Positions 17,353-26,643 are shown, counted from the first letter of the stretch. The stretch: 64,000 nucleotides of DNA from DATNPX01 sp036702975 (GCA_036702975.1 DATNPX010000056.1:124001-188000); one strand, 5' to 3'. Translations and numbers: made by a program. The notes: generated by a model not told the origin, from the letters alone.

Positions 17353-18522
17353 CTAGTCTCTAGGCTTGGGCTTTTCGTCTTCTGTATTCTTGTCGAACAG
17401 AAAGTGTGTGGCCAGGTGCGTGCCTACGATAACTCCGGCTTTGATTACTGGTTCCCACTTTCCTGCTCCTGACAGTTCGAGAGCCATAACTGCTGGTGCC
17501 GCCATGTCACCGGCCACGGTGAGCCAGCTTGGATCGTTGCGCGGGGCAATCTCATCTACTGCAAAATTGATCACCGTAGCGGCTCCAAGGGCGCCGAAAT
17601 CCTTCAGCCGTCCCATTTTTGCTGCTCTTATCTCTCCGTCGAAGATTGCTTTTTCTGCTGCTCTTTGACTGGCCAGATTGGTTGTTCTTTCGGAAATTAA
17701 AGCTGTCTGCGCCCTTTCAAAATCCGTTACTGCCGTCCAGCCTGCTGCTGCTGTGGGCGCGTGAACCTTCGGATCTTTTGCCAATTCCCGGAAATCGATC
17801 GCGTGAACCGGATTACTGCCTGATGCTGCATTCTTGGCGGCTTGCCAGGCGTTACGGGCGTTGAATGCTCTCTCTAAGAGTTCGTCTTGAGCAGTTGTTC
17901 TTGCGCTGACCGGCAGTTTTTCAGCGGCTTGCACGGCTGGGTCGGCGTTGTAGCTATCCTTTAGCGATCTGAGGAACGGAACAGCCCTTTTTTGCGATCT
18001 TAGAAAGGTACTTTCGGTGGCAGCGCTGACGTTTTTGGCAACGGCGTACTCGGGTGCATTGAAGCTGAAAGTTCTGTCTAATTCTGGGGCCCAACGACGG
18101 GTAGTCATAGGGATACCGACGACGGCCGGACCTAAGAATCTTGCAACATGCTCAGGAAGCTGGGTCCATGGATCGCCTCCTACCCTCTTGTCCGGGTCAA
18201 ACTCAATCGGTTTGAAACCTGTTTTGGGTGTTGACGCTACTGGATGGCTTGTGTCAGTCGGATTGTAAGTAAAGGTGCCTGGTGGCTGAACAGCCGACGT
18301 TTTCTGGGGCATGGTTACATGACTGTCCGCCGGTGGCATTGCCGGGGCGCCATAGGTGCCTTCGACTCCTGTCGCCTGTGCCTGGGCAAGACCCTGACGG
18401 GTATCTTTCTGCGGTGATGCCATCCGCCACTGTTGCTCGCTGAGCGTTATCTGGTGCTCGCTCGCAAGTTTGGCCGGGTTATTCAATACCTGATCGACAG
18501 GTCGGTTTGCTCCGTCGCCCAT
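17353..18522 (-). CDS. Hypothetical protein (389 aa)
   Basis: I do not recognise the family. The first ~110 residues are Pro/Thr/Gln-rich and probably disordered. The middle is helical, with many Ala and Arg residues (NAPEYAVAKNVSAATES). The end has two moderately hydrophobic stretches (LGAATVINFAVDEIA; VIKAGVIVGTHLATHFLF), which could be membrane-associated or buried helices, and a charged tail. There is no signal peptide. ATG 18522 follows CGAGG at proper spacing. Its style (long, low-complexity N-terminus, no signal) is like the accessory proteins at 55-64 kb. It is transcribed in the same direction as the sepF group but separated from it by a terminator. Confidence 0.7.
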   Translation of the reverse strand: MGDGANRPVDQVLNNPAKLASEHQITLSEQQWRMASPQKDTRQGLAQAQATGVEGTYGAPAMPPADSHVTMPQKTSAVQPPGTFTYNPTDTSHPVASTPKTGFKPIEFDPDKRVGGDPWTQLPEHVARFLGPAVVGIPMTTRRWAPELDRTFSFNAPEYAVAKNVSAATESTFLRSQKRAVPFLRSLKDSYNADPAVQAAEKLPVSARTTAQDELLERAFNARNAWQAAKNAASGSNPVHAIDFRELAKDPKVHAPTAAAGWTAVTDFERAQTALISERTTNLASQRAAEKAIFDGEIRAAKMGRLKDFGALGAATVINFAVDEIAPRNDPSWLTVAGDMAAPAVMALELSGAGKWEPVIKAGVIVGTHLATHFLFDKNTEDEKPKPRD

Positions 18523-18660
18523 ACGTTGCCTCGGGATCTTTTAGCTGGGATGCCAGAAATTTATATTGTTGGCTGGGAATTTTGAATCGTGTAATTACGA
18601 TACGACTCGCCCACGGCGACGAATTAATACGGGGATGGCGGACGTACAAACACAAAAGAA

Positions 18661-18691
18661 GGAGGCGGTCCTCGCAAGATTGACCGCCTCC
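18661..18691 (-). terminator. Terminator downstream of sepF
   Basis: A 10-bp stem (GGAGGCGGTC / GACCGCCTCC) with an 11-nt loop. On the minus strand it is followed by TTCTTTTGTG, and on the plus strand by TCTTTGTTT. It lies about 65 nt past the sepF stop and ends the rsmE-yggS-sepF group. Confidence 0.7.
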
Positions 18692-18755
18692 TCTTTGTTT
18701 AAGCGTTTGTGCCTTTGACTGGCAAAGACTGCACGCTGAAATCAATCAGCACTCT

Positions 18756-19271
18756 CTAGAGAGTGGCTGCTTTGTTCCAAAAAGCTTCCTTGACTGCTTT
18801 AGATTGGCTCGATTCCGAGCTGATCACAACACTGGAAGGAGCGAAGAGGAACACACCGTCACCGATTCTTTGCTGATGACCGTCAATTGCATGGCAGGCA
18901 CCGGAAAGGAAGTCGACGACACGTTGCGAGTTTTCGTTATCCAACATATGCAGATTGAGAAGAACCGATTTGCGCGAACGCAGGTGCTCGACAATCTCAA
19001 TTGATTCTTCGAATTGACGAGGCTCAATAACGAGCACTTCGCTCGCCGGTTGTGCCGACGGATGCTCGACTACTTTTTGGCTGGTACCACTCACGGCACC
19101 ACGAATCGGCTTCATCACCGGTTCCATTGGCTGGGGTTCCAGTGCCAATTGCCCATTAGTGGCGTATACGTCGTCCGATGTCTCAAAAAGGTCTTCGAAA
19201 TCTTCTCTGTCGTAATTATCAGCAGGACCAAACCAGAAGCTTTTGAACTTTTGAACGATGCTAGTACTCAC
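18756..19271 (-). CDS. sepF: Cell division protein SepF
   Basis: A 171-residue protein matching SepF (YlmF), a membrane-associated partner that anchors and bundles FtsZ at the septum. An N-terminal amphipathic stretch (MSTSIVQKFKSFWFG) is the expected membrane anchor. A variable linker follows, and then the C-terminal SepF domain with VLVIEPRQFEESIEIVEHL, a SVLLNL strand, RVVDFLSGACHAIDG and GVFLFAPSSV. Start is GTG 19271, preceded by GGAGGAG. The gene lies just downstream of yggS, an arrangement common in Firmicutes and Cyanobacteria. Confidence 0.93.
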   Translation of the reverse strand: MSTSIVQKFKSFWFGPADNYDREDFEDLFETSDDVYATNGQLALEPQPMEPVMKPIRGAVSGTSQKVVEHPSAQPASEVLVIEPRQFEESIEIVEHLRSRKSVLLNLHMLDNENSQRVVDFLSGACHAIDGHQQRIGDGVFLFAPSSVVISSESSQSKAVKEAFWNKAATL

Positions 19272-19344
19272 TACACTCCTCCTTACCCGGACTTACCAAG
19301 TCTTTTTGCTTACCTTACCCACACACATGCCACACAAAGAAAAA

Positions 19345-20004
19345 CTAGTTACCGAAAATAGCCCTACCCAGGCGAATCATGGTGGCGCCGCATGCAACAG
19401 CATCCTGCCAATCGTCACTCATTCCCATGGATAGTTCTCGTAATTCCATCTCGTACTCTTTTGCCAATTGATCCCTCAGTTCACGCACTCCGTCAAAGCA
19501 TTTGATTGAAGTTTCGCGGGTGCAATCCAGAGGAGTTATCGTCATCAGTCCCTTGATCAGCAAATTGTCGAGTGAGCGGAGTTGCTTAAACGATGTCTTT
19601 AATTGGTCTGGACTGAAGCCGAACTTGCTGGGATCTTCGGCGACCTTCACTTGCAACAGGATTGCTTGTCTTACTCCTCGTTCTTTTGCCGTTTTGGAAA
19701 GTTGTTCGGCTAAATGTACCGAGTCCACAGAGTGGATGAGTTCGAAATTGCCGATCACTTGTTTCACTTTGTTGGTCTGAAGGTGCCCAATAAAATGCCA
19801 CCGTGATCTCTGTTGAATTTCTGGTGCCAATTCCTCCATTTTTGCTAGCGCACTTTGTAATCTGTTCTCACCAAATTCGGTGACTCCGGCGGAAAACGCT
19901 TCTTCGATCTGAGTGATGGTTGCTTGCTTTGTCACTGCTATGAGCGTGACTGGCTTCGTTCCAATACTCTCTCTAACGCGGGCAATGTTTGCACCCACAC
20001 TCAT
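19345..20004 (-). CDS. yggS: YggS family pyridoxal phosphate homeostasis protein
   Basis: A 219-residue PLP-binding protein of the YggS/PLPBP family, which keeps free PLP levels in check; no enzymatic activity is established for the family. The PLP lysine is in VTLIAVTKQ, followed by GVTEFGENRLQ and WHFIGHLQTNKVK, and the late block ELSMGMSDDWQDAV completes the fold. The frame extends upstream to 20052, but the extra residues (WWHQVWCVKRCEK) look non-coding, and ATG 20004 gives the family's normal N-terminus. It is followed by sepF after 73 nt and preceded by rsmE. Confidence 0.93.
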   Translation of the reverse strand: MSVGANIARVRESIGTKPVTLIAVTKQATITQIEEAFSAGVTEFGENRLQSALAKMEELAPEIQQRSRWHFIGHLQTNKVKQVIGNFELIHSVDSVHLAEQLSKTAKERGVRQAILLQVKVAEDPSKFGFSPDQLKTSFKQLRSLDNLLIKGLMTITPLDCTRETSIKCFDGVRELRDQLAKEYEMELRELSMGMSDDWQDAVACGATMIRLGRAIFGN

Positions 20005-20240
20005 GTATTTTTCGCAGCGCTTTACGCACCAAACTTGATGCCACCAAAACATCTACTATAAGACCCTGAAGGAAGAGATTTGTCAAGTCGGCAAGAAATT
20101 ATTCCCTGGCGATTTTCGCTGCTCTAGCCCAACAAAATTTTTGCTAGTCGGTGATCCTGGTTTCGCGATACTGATTTGCCAAAAGGCGCATAAACACTGG
20201 TTCGTGTGTGAAGTGGTGCCCAGGCGGAGGGGCCGGCGCC

Positions 20241-21044
20241 TCAGCGCGACTGATCCAAAATTGCCATCACTATCGCCGATGTATATATCGCGGCGGTTTC
20301 AGATCTGAGTATGCGTTTTCCTAACGAAACCGGCTTAGCACCTAGCTTTAGTGCGAAATTTTGTTCTTCTTCGGTGAAACCACCCTCGGCACCAACTATG
20401 ACCGATATTTTATGTGGTGCTTTTTTATCAAAGTTGCAAAGCACCATATGCAATGCCTCAGCCGATGGCGTATCCTCCGGTAACTGATCTGCACGTTCGG
20501 TGCATATAAAAATGGTGGCATCTGGTTCGTTTGCTAGATGCAACAGATATTCTTCTAGCGTGAGCGGCGGGCTTATGGGTGGAATCAGAGCTCTCTCACA
20601 TTGTTCACTCGCTTCTCTAGCGATCGATTGCCACCGTGACAATTTGCTTTCGCGGCCGACACTCCGGGCGGTGACAATTGGAACGATCTCTTTCGCTCCG
20701 AGTTCAGTCAATTTCTCAACTGCCCACTCAAATCTAGCCGGTCGCAAAATTGGCAGTGCCACCGAAAGAGAAACGCTTGCTTCTCCTGTTGCCTTCGATT
20801 CGCTGTCGATTCGAGCCGTAAGCGATTTGGATCTCGATTTGTCTTTTGGGCGATGCCTTGGCTGCTGAGACTCAAGCGTGCAACGAAAGATCTTGCCCGT
20901 TCCGTCAAGGAAGTCGATTTGATCTCCTGCACTCAGGCGAAGCACTTTCAATATTTGGTCGACGATCTGGCTGTCTTCGACGGCGACCGTTCCCGTTATC
21001 AGATCGAACGAATTTTGGGGCAGGAAGAAGCGCGGTATACGCAA
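20241..21044 (-). CDS. rsmE: 16S rRNA m3U1498 methyltransferase
   Basis: A 267-residue SPOUT-class methyltransferase of the RsmE family, which methylates U1498 in 16S rRNA using S-adenosylmethionine. The N-terminal PUA-like part carries RIPRFFLP and HV-type features (VLRLSAGDQIDFLDGTG). The C-terminal knotted SAM-binding part has VIVGAEGGFTEEE and VSLGKRILRSETA, both diagnostic. Length fits. There are 236 nt between its stop and the yggS start. Upstream it is divergent from accD across the promoter region at 21045-21275. Confidence 0.94.
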   Translation of the reverse strand: MRIPRFFLPQNSFDLITGTVAVEDSQIVDQILKVLRLSAGDQIDFLDGTGKIFRCTLESQQPRHRPKDKSRSKSLTARIDSESKATGEASVSLSVALPILRPARFEWAVEKLTELGAKEIVPIVTARSVGRESKLSRWQSIAREASEQCERALIPPISPPLTLEEYLLHLANEPDATIFICTERADQLPEDTPSAEALHMVLCNFDKKAPHKISVIVGAEGGFTEEEQNFALKLGAKPVSLGKRILRSETAAIYTSAIVMAILDQSR

Positions 21045-21062
21045 AGGGAAGTCCTCAAGCGA

Positions 21063-21071
21063 TGGTATAAT
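21063..21071 (+). promoter_or_regulatory. Extended -10 promoter element upstream of accD
   Basis: TGGTATAAT is a perfect -10 hexamer with the TGn extension. No good -35 is seen at 17 nt. If used, transcription would start near 21078, leaving an untranslated leader of about 200 nt before accD. The leader contains a short hairpin (ATGGCAA..TTGCCA near 21143-21166). Confidence 0.5.
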
Positions 21072-21275
21072 CTTCGCTTACTTGTTTCTTCAAATCTACT
21101 GTGGAGAGGAGAAACTGAGCGAGCGTGCTAGGGAACGCGGCATATGGCAACGGCTTTTATTGCCAAGTGCCAATGTAACCGGTGGACGTTTCAAGCCAAG
21201 TGCATCATCGACCGATTGCCTCGCCTAGACCAGGCTCGGCTCTAAAAGTCAGCAACACGGGATGACAATAAACTA

Positions 21276-22232
21276 ATGGACCTGAACCTTACCGAGTGGT
21301 TTGCGAACCGGCAGAGAAAGAAAGAAGTTCTGCAGCCTAAACAGCCCCTGACAACAGAGGAGTATTGCGCTCTGTGGAAGGCTTGTTTTCAATGTCGTGA
21401 ACTTTTGTATATGAGAGATTTGCGCAGCAACCTCGAAGTCTGTCCGAAGTGTCAATACCACTTCAGAATCGGCGCTGAGCAACGGCTCGAGTATCTTTGC
21501 GACCCCGGCACATTTGTCGAGTTTGATGAAAATCTCGGTTCCGGCGACCCCCTCACTTTCTATGACACTGATTCCTACTCGAATCGTCAAAGTGAGGCTT
21601 CGAAGAAGTCAGGACTGAAAGAAGCCATCGTCACAGGTGTTTGCAAGATAAAAGGTCAGACGGTGGCTCTGGCGGTTATGGATTTTGGTCACTTCGGTGG
21701 TTCTATGGGTAGTGCCGTTGGCGAGAAGGCAACTCGAACTATTGAGTACGCAATTGAGCATGAACTTCCGGTGGTGATTATATCCAGCTCTGGCGGCGCC
21801 CGCATGCAAGAGGGCATCCTCAGTCTGATGCAGATGGCCAAAACCAGCTCGGCTCTATCGTCTTTGCGAGAAGCTGGCTTACTCTACGTTTCAATTTTGA
21901 CTGAGCCCACCTTCGGTGGTGTCACGGCAAGCTTTGCCATGCTCGGAGATGTGATTCTGGTCGAGCGTGGAGCTCGGGTCGGATTTGCCGGCCGCCGCGT
22001 AATTGAAGACACTATCCGCCAGAAGCTTCCTGCTGATTTCCAGACGGCAGAGTTCCTTATGAAGAATGGTCACGTTGATCAGATAGTTGACCGGGCCGAC
22101 ATGCCGAAAGTGCTTGCAAAACTTGCTGAGTTCCATAAGAAGGTACCGCGGCCAAGTGATGCCGCTACTGGTGCCGAGCAGCCGGAGAAATCTGAGAAGT
22201 CTGAGAAAATGGTTCGTTCTCGCGGTCGCTAA
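21276..22232 (+). CDS. accD: Acetyl-CoA carboxylase carboxyltransferase subunit beta
   Basis: A 318-residue beta subunit that, with AccA, transfers carboxyl from biotin carrier protein to acetyl-CoA to make malonyl-CoA, the first step of fatty-acid synthesis. An N-terminal four-cysteine zinc ribbon is present (CFQC near residue 38 and CPKC near residue 57). The carboxyltransferase core has SSSGGARMQEG, TEPTFGGVTASFAMLGD and GFAGRRVIE, all conserved. The C-terminal ~30 residues are charged and variable. ATG 21276 has only a distant GGGATGA upstream. accA follows 24 nt later on the same strand, so the two are very likely cotranscribed. Confidence 0.96.
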   Translation: MDLNLTEWFANRQRKKEVLQPKQPLTTEEYCALWKACFQCRELLYMRDLRSNLEVCPKCQYHFRIGAEQRLEYLCDPGTFVEFDENLGSGDPLTFYDTDSYSNRQSEASKKSGLKEAIVTGVCKIKGQTVALAVMDFGHFGGSMGSAVGEKATRTIEYAIEHELPVVIISSSGGARMQEGILSLMQMAKTSSALSSLREAGLLYVSILTEPTFGGVTASFAMLGDVILVERGARVGFAGRRVIEDTIRQKLPADFQTAEFLMKNGHVDQIVDRADMPKVLAKLAEFHKKVPRPSDAATGAEQPEKSEKSEKMVRSRGR

Positions 22233-22256
22233 TTTTACTCAAACGAGGAAGTCTCC

Positions 22257-23240
22257 ATGGCTCTGCCTGACAAAAAAGCACCACCGTTAGAGTTCGAGCA
22301 ACCATTATCGGTGCTGGCCCAACAAATTGAGGCACTCGAAAAACAGATCGCAGATAACCCTGGTCTTGATAAGGATATTGCACGCTTGCACGAACAATAC
22401 GATCAACTCAAACGTTCCTTATATTCAAATTTGCGTCCGATCGACCATCTAGCGCTCGCACGTCACCCGCAAAGACCATATACCCGTGATTATTTCGACC
22501 GCTGGGACCCAGATTGGTTGGAGTTGCACGGCGACAGAACTGGTGCCGACGATCCGGCCATGGTTGGTGGTCTTCTCAACTTGGGTGACCATAAAGTGGT
22601 GGCAGTCGGTACTCAAAAAGGTCGTTCGCTGAGAGACAAGCAGCTTTGCAATTTCGGTATGCCCCAGCCTGAAGGTTACCGTAAAGCAATGCGTTTGTTT
22701 TTGCATGCGCAAAAGTTCAATCTTCCAGTCGTTACTTTGATCGATACGCCTGGAGCCTATCCCGGCATGGCGGCCGAGGAGCACAATCAATCTCAAGCGA
22801 TTGCCGCCAACCTTCTCGAGCTAGCGGGTCTGACTGTGCCGGTGGTGGCAGTGGTTACAGGGGAAGGTGGCTCCGGCGGTGCACTGGCTATTGGTGTTGC
22901 AAACCGCATAATGATGTTGGAGCACGCAGTCTACTCGGTTATATCGCCTGAAGGTTGCGCATCTATATTATGGCGTTCGAAAGACAAGGTGCTCGAAGCT
23001 TGTCAGGCAATGAAAATGACGGCGCGGGAGATTTTAGAACTGGGCGTCATCGAGCAAGTTATCGAGGAGCCGCTTGGTGGTGCCCATCAAGACTACGACT
23101 TTGCAGCCGAGTCCGTGAAGAAGGCATTGATCGGACAGCTTGATCGCCTGTGCTTGCTGTCACCAAAAGAAGTGCGCGCTGACAGACAGAAGAAATTTAG
23201 AAACATCGGCAGCTTTGTCGATGCGACCGTTCCTGTGTAG
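22257..23240 (+). CDS. accA: Acetyl-CoA carboxylase carboxyltransferase subunit alpha
   Basis: A 327-residue alpha subunit that pairs with AccD in the acetyl-CoA carboxyltransferase heterotetramer. The N-terminal helical segment (LAQQIEALEKQIADNPGL) is followed by the family signatures PQRPYTRDYF, LHGDRTGADDPAMVGG, MPQPEGYRKAMR, DTPGAYPGM and VTGEGGSGGALAIG. The late block SPEGCASILWRSKDK is also typical. Length matches. ATG 22257 follows GAGGAAG at 6-7 nt. It ends about 40 nt before the inverted repeat at 23280 that separates it from the converging kinase gene. Confidence 0.97.
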   Translation: MALPDKKAPPLEFEQPLSVLAQQIEALEKQIADNPGLDKDIARLHEQYDQLKRSLYSNLRPIDHLALARHPQRPYTRDYFDRWDPDWLELHGDRTGADDPAMVGGLLNLGDHKVVAVGTQKGRSLRDKQLCNFGMPQPEGYRKAMRLFLHAQKFNLPVVTLIDTPGAYPGMAAEEHNQSQAIAANLLELAGLTVPVVAVVTGEGGSGGALAIGVANRIMMLEHAVYSVISPEGCASILWRSKDKVLEACQAMKMTAREILELGVIEQVIEEPLGGAHQDYDFAAESVKKALIGQLDRLCLLSPKEVRADRQKKFRNIGSFVDATVPV

Positions 23241-23279
23241 CAATTCAGCGAAAGCCGTGAACGCATCACGAAATAGGGA

Positions 23280-23343
23280 GGGACAGAGGATCTGTTCCTG
23301 ACCTCTTTTGGGCTGCTGAGGTCAGGAACTGGTCCTCTGTCCC
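23280..23343. repeat. 64-nt near-perfect inverted repeat between converging genes
   Basis: Left arm 23280-23305 and right arm 23318-23343 pair over 26 nt with two mismatches in the middle, around a 12-nt loop that starts TTTTGGG. The arms carry GGGACAGAGGA and GTTCCTGACCTC blocks. It lies between accA (+) and the kinase gene (-). No T-run follows on either strand, so it may be a dispersed REP/MITE-like element that also serves as a terminator. Confidence 0.7.
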
Positions 23344-23414
23344 GACCGGCAACGCTGAATATCTAGCATGGTTCGCCGAACGCTAACTCACCAAATTCGC
23401 ACGCCAGGCTAAAT

Positions 23415-25163
23415 CTATTTGTCTTTGTAGCGATTCATCAGCTGCCTGATCTGATCGGCTTGGCTGCTTCCGCCCGGTGCTTGTTGTAGGACGTTCATGG
23501 CGTCGTCGTAACGTTTGACGCGGCCATATTGCTTGGCCAATGAGAGGCAGACGTTTGCGTAATCGTTGACTTTTTCTTTCGGCAAACTGGATTTGTCTTT
23601 GACGTGCTTGTATAGCTTGAATGCTTCTTCGAGCTTGCCTTCTTTTTTTGCTTTGTCGGCTTTGGCTAGCAAAACGTTGACTCCGTCGCTTAGCCCGAGC
23701 TGGGTGGTGGCGCCACTTTGATTGATCAAGGCTGTTATCTGGTTTGTTGCCAGACCGACAAGTTGTGGTTGCATTACGCAGACAACTCCGCCAGTAATAA
23801 GCACAGTGGCAAACATGATCAAAAAGACTACTCTGGGATGCAGATTGCGTAGAGCTGAACCAAACCCGCCGCCGCCTACGCGTCCTTTCTGGAAGTTTGA
23901 GGCCGACAATTGTTGTGACATGACTTGAGGATCTTGAGGCATGCGCGCTGCGGCAGCCATCTTAGCCATGACTTCATGGTCCACTTCGTCGTAAGCGCCT
24001 GAAGTTCGCAGCTCTTCGAGAGCCATCGATGCAAGATCCATCGATTTAGAGCGACCGGCCACGACGGCTTCTTGCGGCGCTGACTGTGGTACTACACTCG
24101 GTGGTGGTGCCGGTTGTTTGATGCGCTTTGGTGCCAGATCGTCATCGTTTGCGAGTGGACCCGGTGCAATATCCATCTTGCGGTGGCCAGATGGTTGGAT
24201 AATTATCTGCTCCTGTGGCTTGGCGGCTTCATCCAGTGCTGCTGCAAGCTCTTCCATGGTTTGATAACGAGCTGACGGATCTTTCTCTAGAGTCTTGCCG
24301 ACGAGTCTTTCGACAACGTCTGAGAAGTGCAAGTCTTCCCTGACTGCATTGAGTGGCTTCGGATTGTCCGACAGATGCATGGCCATGACCTTGACCAGCT
24401 CATCTGATAAAAACGGCACTTCTCCGGTCAGCGTCTCGTAGATAACGATTCCGAGCGAATAGATGTCGCTGCGGTTGTCGACTTTGCTGCTCATGCACTG
24501 CTCGGGGCTCATGTATGTTGGGCTGCCGCAAACTGTTCCAGTGCGTGTGATGCGCGCTACGTCAGATTCTTCTTGGACAAGACGCGCAATACCGAAGTCC
24601 ACAACAATCGGGAAGAGGCGTTGTCCGCTTCTTTCGACGAGAACGATGTTTTCCGGTTTGATGTCGCGGTGCACTACGCCCTGACGATGGGCTTCTGCTA
24701 AGGCTCCACAGACTTGTTTGAAAAGTGGCAGTGCTTCTTCTACCGGAATATGACCCTGTTCGGCAATGTAATCCGACAAAGGCGTGCCTTTGAGGAGGTC
24801 CATTGCGATGTACGGGCGTCCACCCTGAGGGATCACACCAAAGTCATAGATTGTGATGATGTTAGGGTGACTTAGGCGACTGGAAGCTTTAGCCTCTTGC
24901 GTAAATCGCTTGATGAATTCCTGGTCTGAGACCAGATAGTCATGCAGTACCTTGATGGCAACTTCGCGACCGATAAGTTCCTGAATCGCTTTGTAAACGG
25001 TCCCGGCTGAGCCCTGTCCAATCACTGATTCGATTTTGTAGCGTCCCTCAACAACCACGCCAAGAAGCGGATCGTCGCCAACGGTGACCATAGACGAGCC
25101 ATCGCGTGGACATACATCTTGATCTCCAGCGGTCTGAAAATTACATGTCAGACAAAGCTTCAT
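23415..25163 (-). CDS. Membrane Ser/Thr protein kinase with N-terminal zinc-ribbon-like motif
   Basis: A 582-residue Hanks-type kinase. The first 20 residues hold CLTC and a further Cys (DVCPRDG), suggesting a small zinc ribbon. The kinase domain spans about 42-310: glycine loop GQGSAGTVYKA, VAIKVL lysine (K71), HRDIKPEN (D167) and DFGIAR (D189), so all catalytic residues are intact. A Pro/Ala-rich linker follows, then one membrane helix (about 445-465, VVFLIMFATVLITGGVV) and a ~115-residue extracytoplasmic tail with helical TPR-like segments (KEGKLEEAFKLYKHV). There are no PASTA repeats, so the outside sensor differs from the PknB type. It is convergent with accA and divergent from the MFS gene. 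Its targets are unknown. Confidence 0.92.
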   Translation of the reverse strand: MKLCLTCNFQTAGDQDVCPRDGSSMVTVGDDPLLGVVVEGRYKIESVIGQGSAGTVYKAIQELIGREVAIKVLHDYLVSDQEFIKRFTQEAKASSRLSHPNIITIYDFGVIPQGGRPYIAMDLLKGTPLSDYIAEQGHIPVEEALPLFKQVCGALAEAHRQGVVHRDIKPENIVLVERSGQRLFPIVVDFGIARLVQEESDVARITRTGTVCGSPTYMSPEQCMSSKVDNRSDIYSLGIVIYETLTGEVPFLSDELVKVMAMHLSDNPKPLNAVREDLHFSDVVERLVGKTLEKDPSARYQTMEELAAALDEAAKPQEQIIIQPSGHRKMDIAPGPLANDDDLAPKRIKQPAPPPSVVPQSAPQEAVVAGRSKSMDLASMALEELRTSGAYDEVDHEVMAKMAAAARMPQDPQVMSQQLSASNFQKGRVGGGGFGSALRNLHPRVVFLIMFATVLITGGVVCVMQPQLVGLATNQITALINQSGATTQLGLSDGVNVLLAKADKAKKEGKLEEAFKLYKHVKDKSSLPKEKVNDYANVCLSLAKQYGRVKRYDDAMNVLQQAPGGSSQADQIRQLMNRYKDK

Positions 25164-25344
25164 AGCTGATAAAGTTTGATTCGGGAACCTTGGTAAGAAG
25201 CGGTGATGCGAACAGAGCGGAACACAGAAGGCACAGCTCTTATATTACTTTTAATTACCACAGTCCAGGGTGAACAAACCTCGTCATGCATTTCGGCTTA
25301 ATATCAAAGCCGCATCAAACGCCACGCTTGCAGAAAAGTTAATT

Positions 25345-26643
25345 ATGAAACAAAGCAGCAAAGTTGAATCTGACAAACCAAGTGACAGTTCGGCTCCTGT
25401 CAAAAAGGGCAAGCCACTCCTTTTTCTTCTTTTTCTAACCGTTTTTATCGACCTTGTCGGATTTGGCATAGTCATTCCCATAATGCCAATGCTGGCAAGG
25501 GAATACGGCGCCAGTAAAACTGAAGTGGGGTTGCTTATTGCCAGCTATTCGCTTATGCAATTTCTCTTTACGCCTTTCTGGGGTAGATTATCAGACAAGG
25601 TCGGACGCCGCCCGATTCTACTCACCAGTCTTGCTGCCTCGGCTCTTGGTTATGTTATTTGGGGCTTCGCCGGCTCTCTTGCCATGTTGTTTGCATCACG
25701 GATGGTTGCAGGAATAGGCAATGCCAACATCGCTGTAGCTCAAGCATACGTGAGCGATGTTACCAATGAAGAGACACGCTCTAAAGGGATGGGCGCAATT
25801 TTCGCTGGATTCGGTCTCGGCTTTGTCTTGGGTCCTGCCCTCGGAGGGCTATTCACGAGCAAATGGTTGCTCAACATCTTTGCCGCGAACGGGCTGGCTT
25901 ATTGCGCTCAACATCCATTGCAGATGATCGGCTTCCTGTCAGCATTTTTCAGCCTGCTCGACCTGATTTGTACGGCCATTCTTTTGCCGGAACCTGAAAG
26001 TCACAGCAAAGCGATGGAGCAACGCTACGGGCAAGGCCGCCACTTTATCATCGAGACGCTGGCAGATGCCAGATTGCAACCATCACTGGCGATCTTTTTC
26101 ATCGCTACCTTCGCCTTCGCTTGTATGGAAGCCACTCTTGTGTTATTGACTTCCGACAAGTTTCACTACACAGCTCAAGACAATAGCTGGATGTTTACCT
26201 ATGTCGGTCTTCTCATTTGCTTTGTTCAGGGCGGTTTCATCCATCACCTCTACAAAATTTTTGGCGAGAAAAAATTGGTGACTTTCGGTACGTTCACCAT
26301 CGGTGCGGGCCTCCTGCTCTGCCCTGTGGGCTCTTCCCCGATAGTTCTCTTCGTTGCCCTGGCCGTGCTTGCCATCGGGTCTGGTATCAACACCCCCTCC
26401 AATCAATCAATGCTCTCGAAGCTGGCGCCCAAGGACAAGGTCGGTGGCGTGCTTGGAGTAGGTCAGTCACTGTCAACGCTTGGTAGAATTCTCGGACCAG
26501 CAGTCGGCTGTCTTGCTTATGACAAGCTGGGTATGGCCAGTCCTTATGTGATCGGTGCGGTAGCGATGGTGGTGGCATTCGCCATAAGTTTCGTTGTGCC
26601 GCCGCTGAAACCGGCTGTTAAGCAAGAGGCTTCGGCGGTTTAG
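25345..26643 (+). CDS. MFS transporter, DHA1/TetA-like
   Basis: A 432-residue major facilitator with about 12 membrane helices. TM1 is LFLTVFIDLVGFGIVIPIMP, and the loop 2-3 signature GRLSDKVGRRPIL (motif A) is clear. The TM5 region has GAIFAGFGLGFVLGPALGG, the drug:H+ antiporter motif C pattern. It most resembles tetracycline-resistance-type and sugar-efflux DHA1 proteins; the substrate is unknown. The frame also opens at GTG 25270, adding 25 residues without a clear ribosome site. ATG 25345 is preferred but not certain. It is divergent from the kinase gene at 25163. Confidence 0.88.
   Translation: MKQSSKVESDKPSDSSAPVKKGKPLLFLLFLTVFIDLVGFGIVIPIMPMLAREYGASKTEVGLLIASYSLMQFLFTPFWGRLSDKVGRRPILLTSLAASALGYVIWGFAGSLAMLFASRMVAGIGNANIAVAQAYVSDVTNEETRSKGMGAIFAGFGLGFVLGPALGGLFTSKWLLNIFAANGLAYCAQHPLQMIGFLSAFFSLLDLICTAILLPEPESHSKAMEQRYGQGRHFIIETLADARLQPSLAIFFIATFAFACMEATLVLLTSDKFHYTAQDNSWMFTYVGLLICFVQGGFIHHLYKIFGEKKLVTFGTFTIGAGLLLCPVGSSPIVLFVALAVLAIGSGINTPSNQSMLSKLAPKDKVGGVLGVGQSLSTLGRILGPAVGCLAYDKLGMASPYVIGAVAMVVAFAISFVVPPLKPAVKQEASAV

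Noticed and set aside
18479..18745. Minus-strand ORF of 88 codons overlapping the terminator
   Set aside because: It runs through the sepF terminator and overlaps the hypothetical gene start; the peptide is not protein-like.
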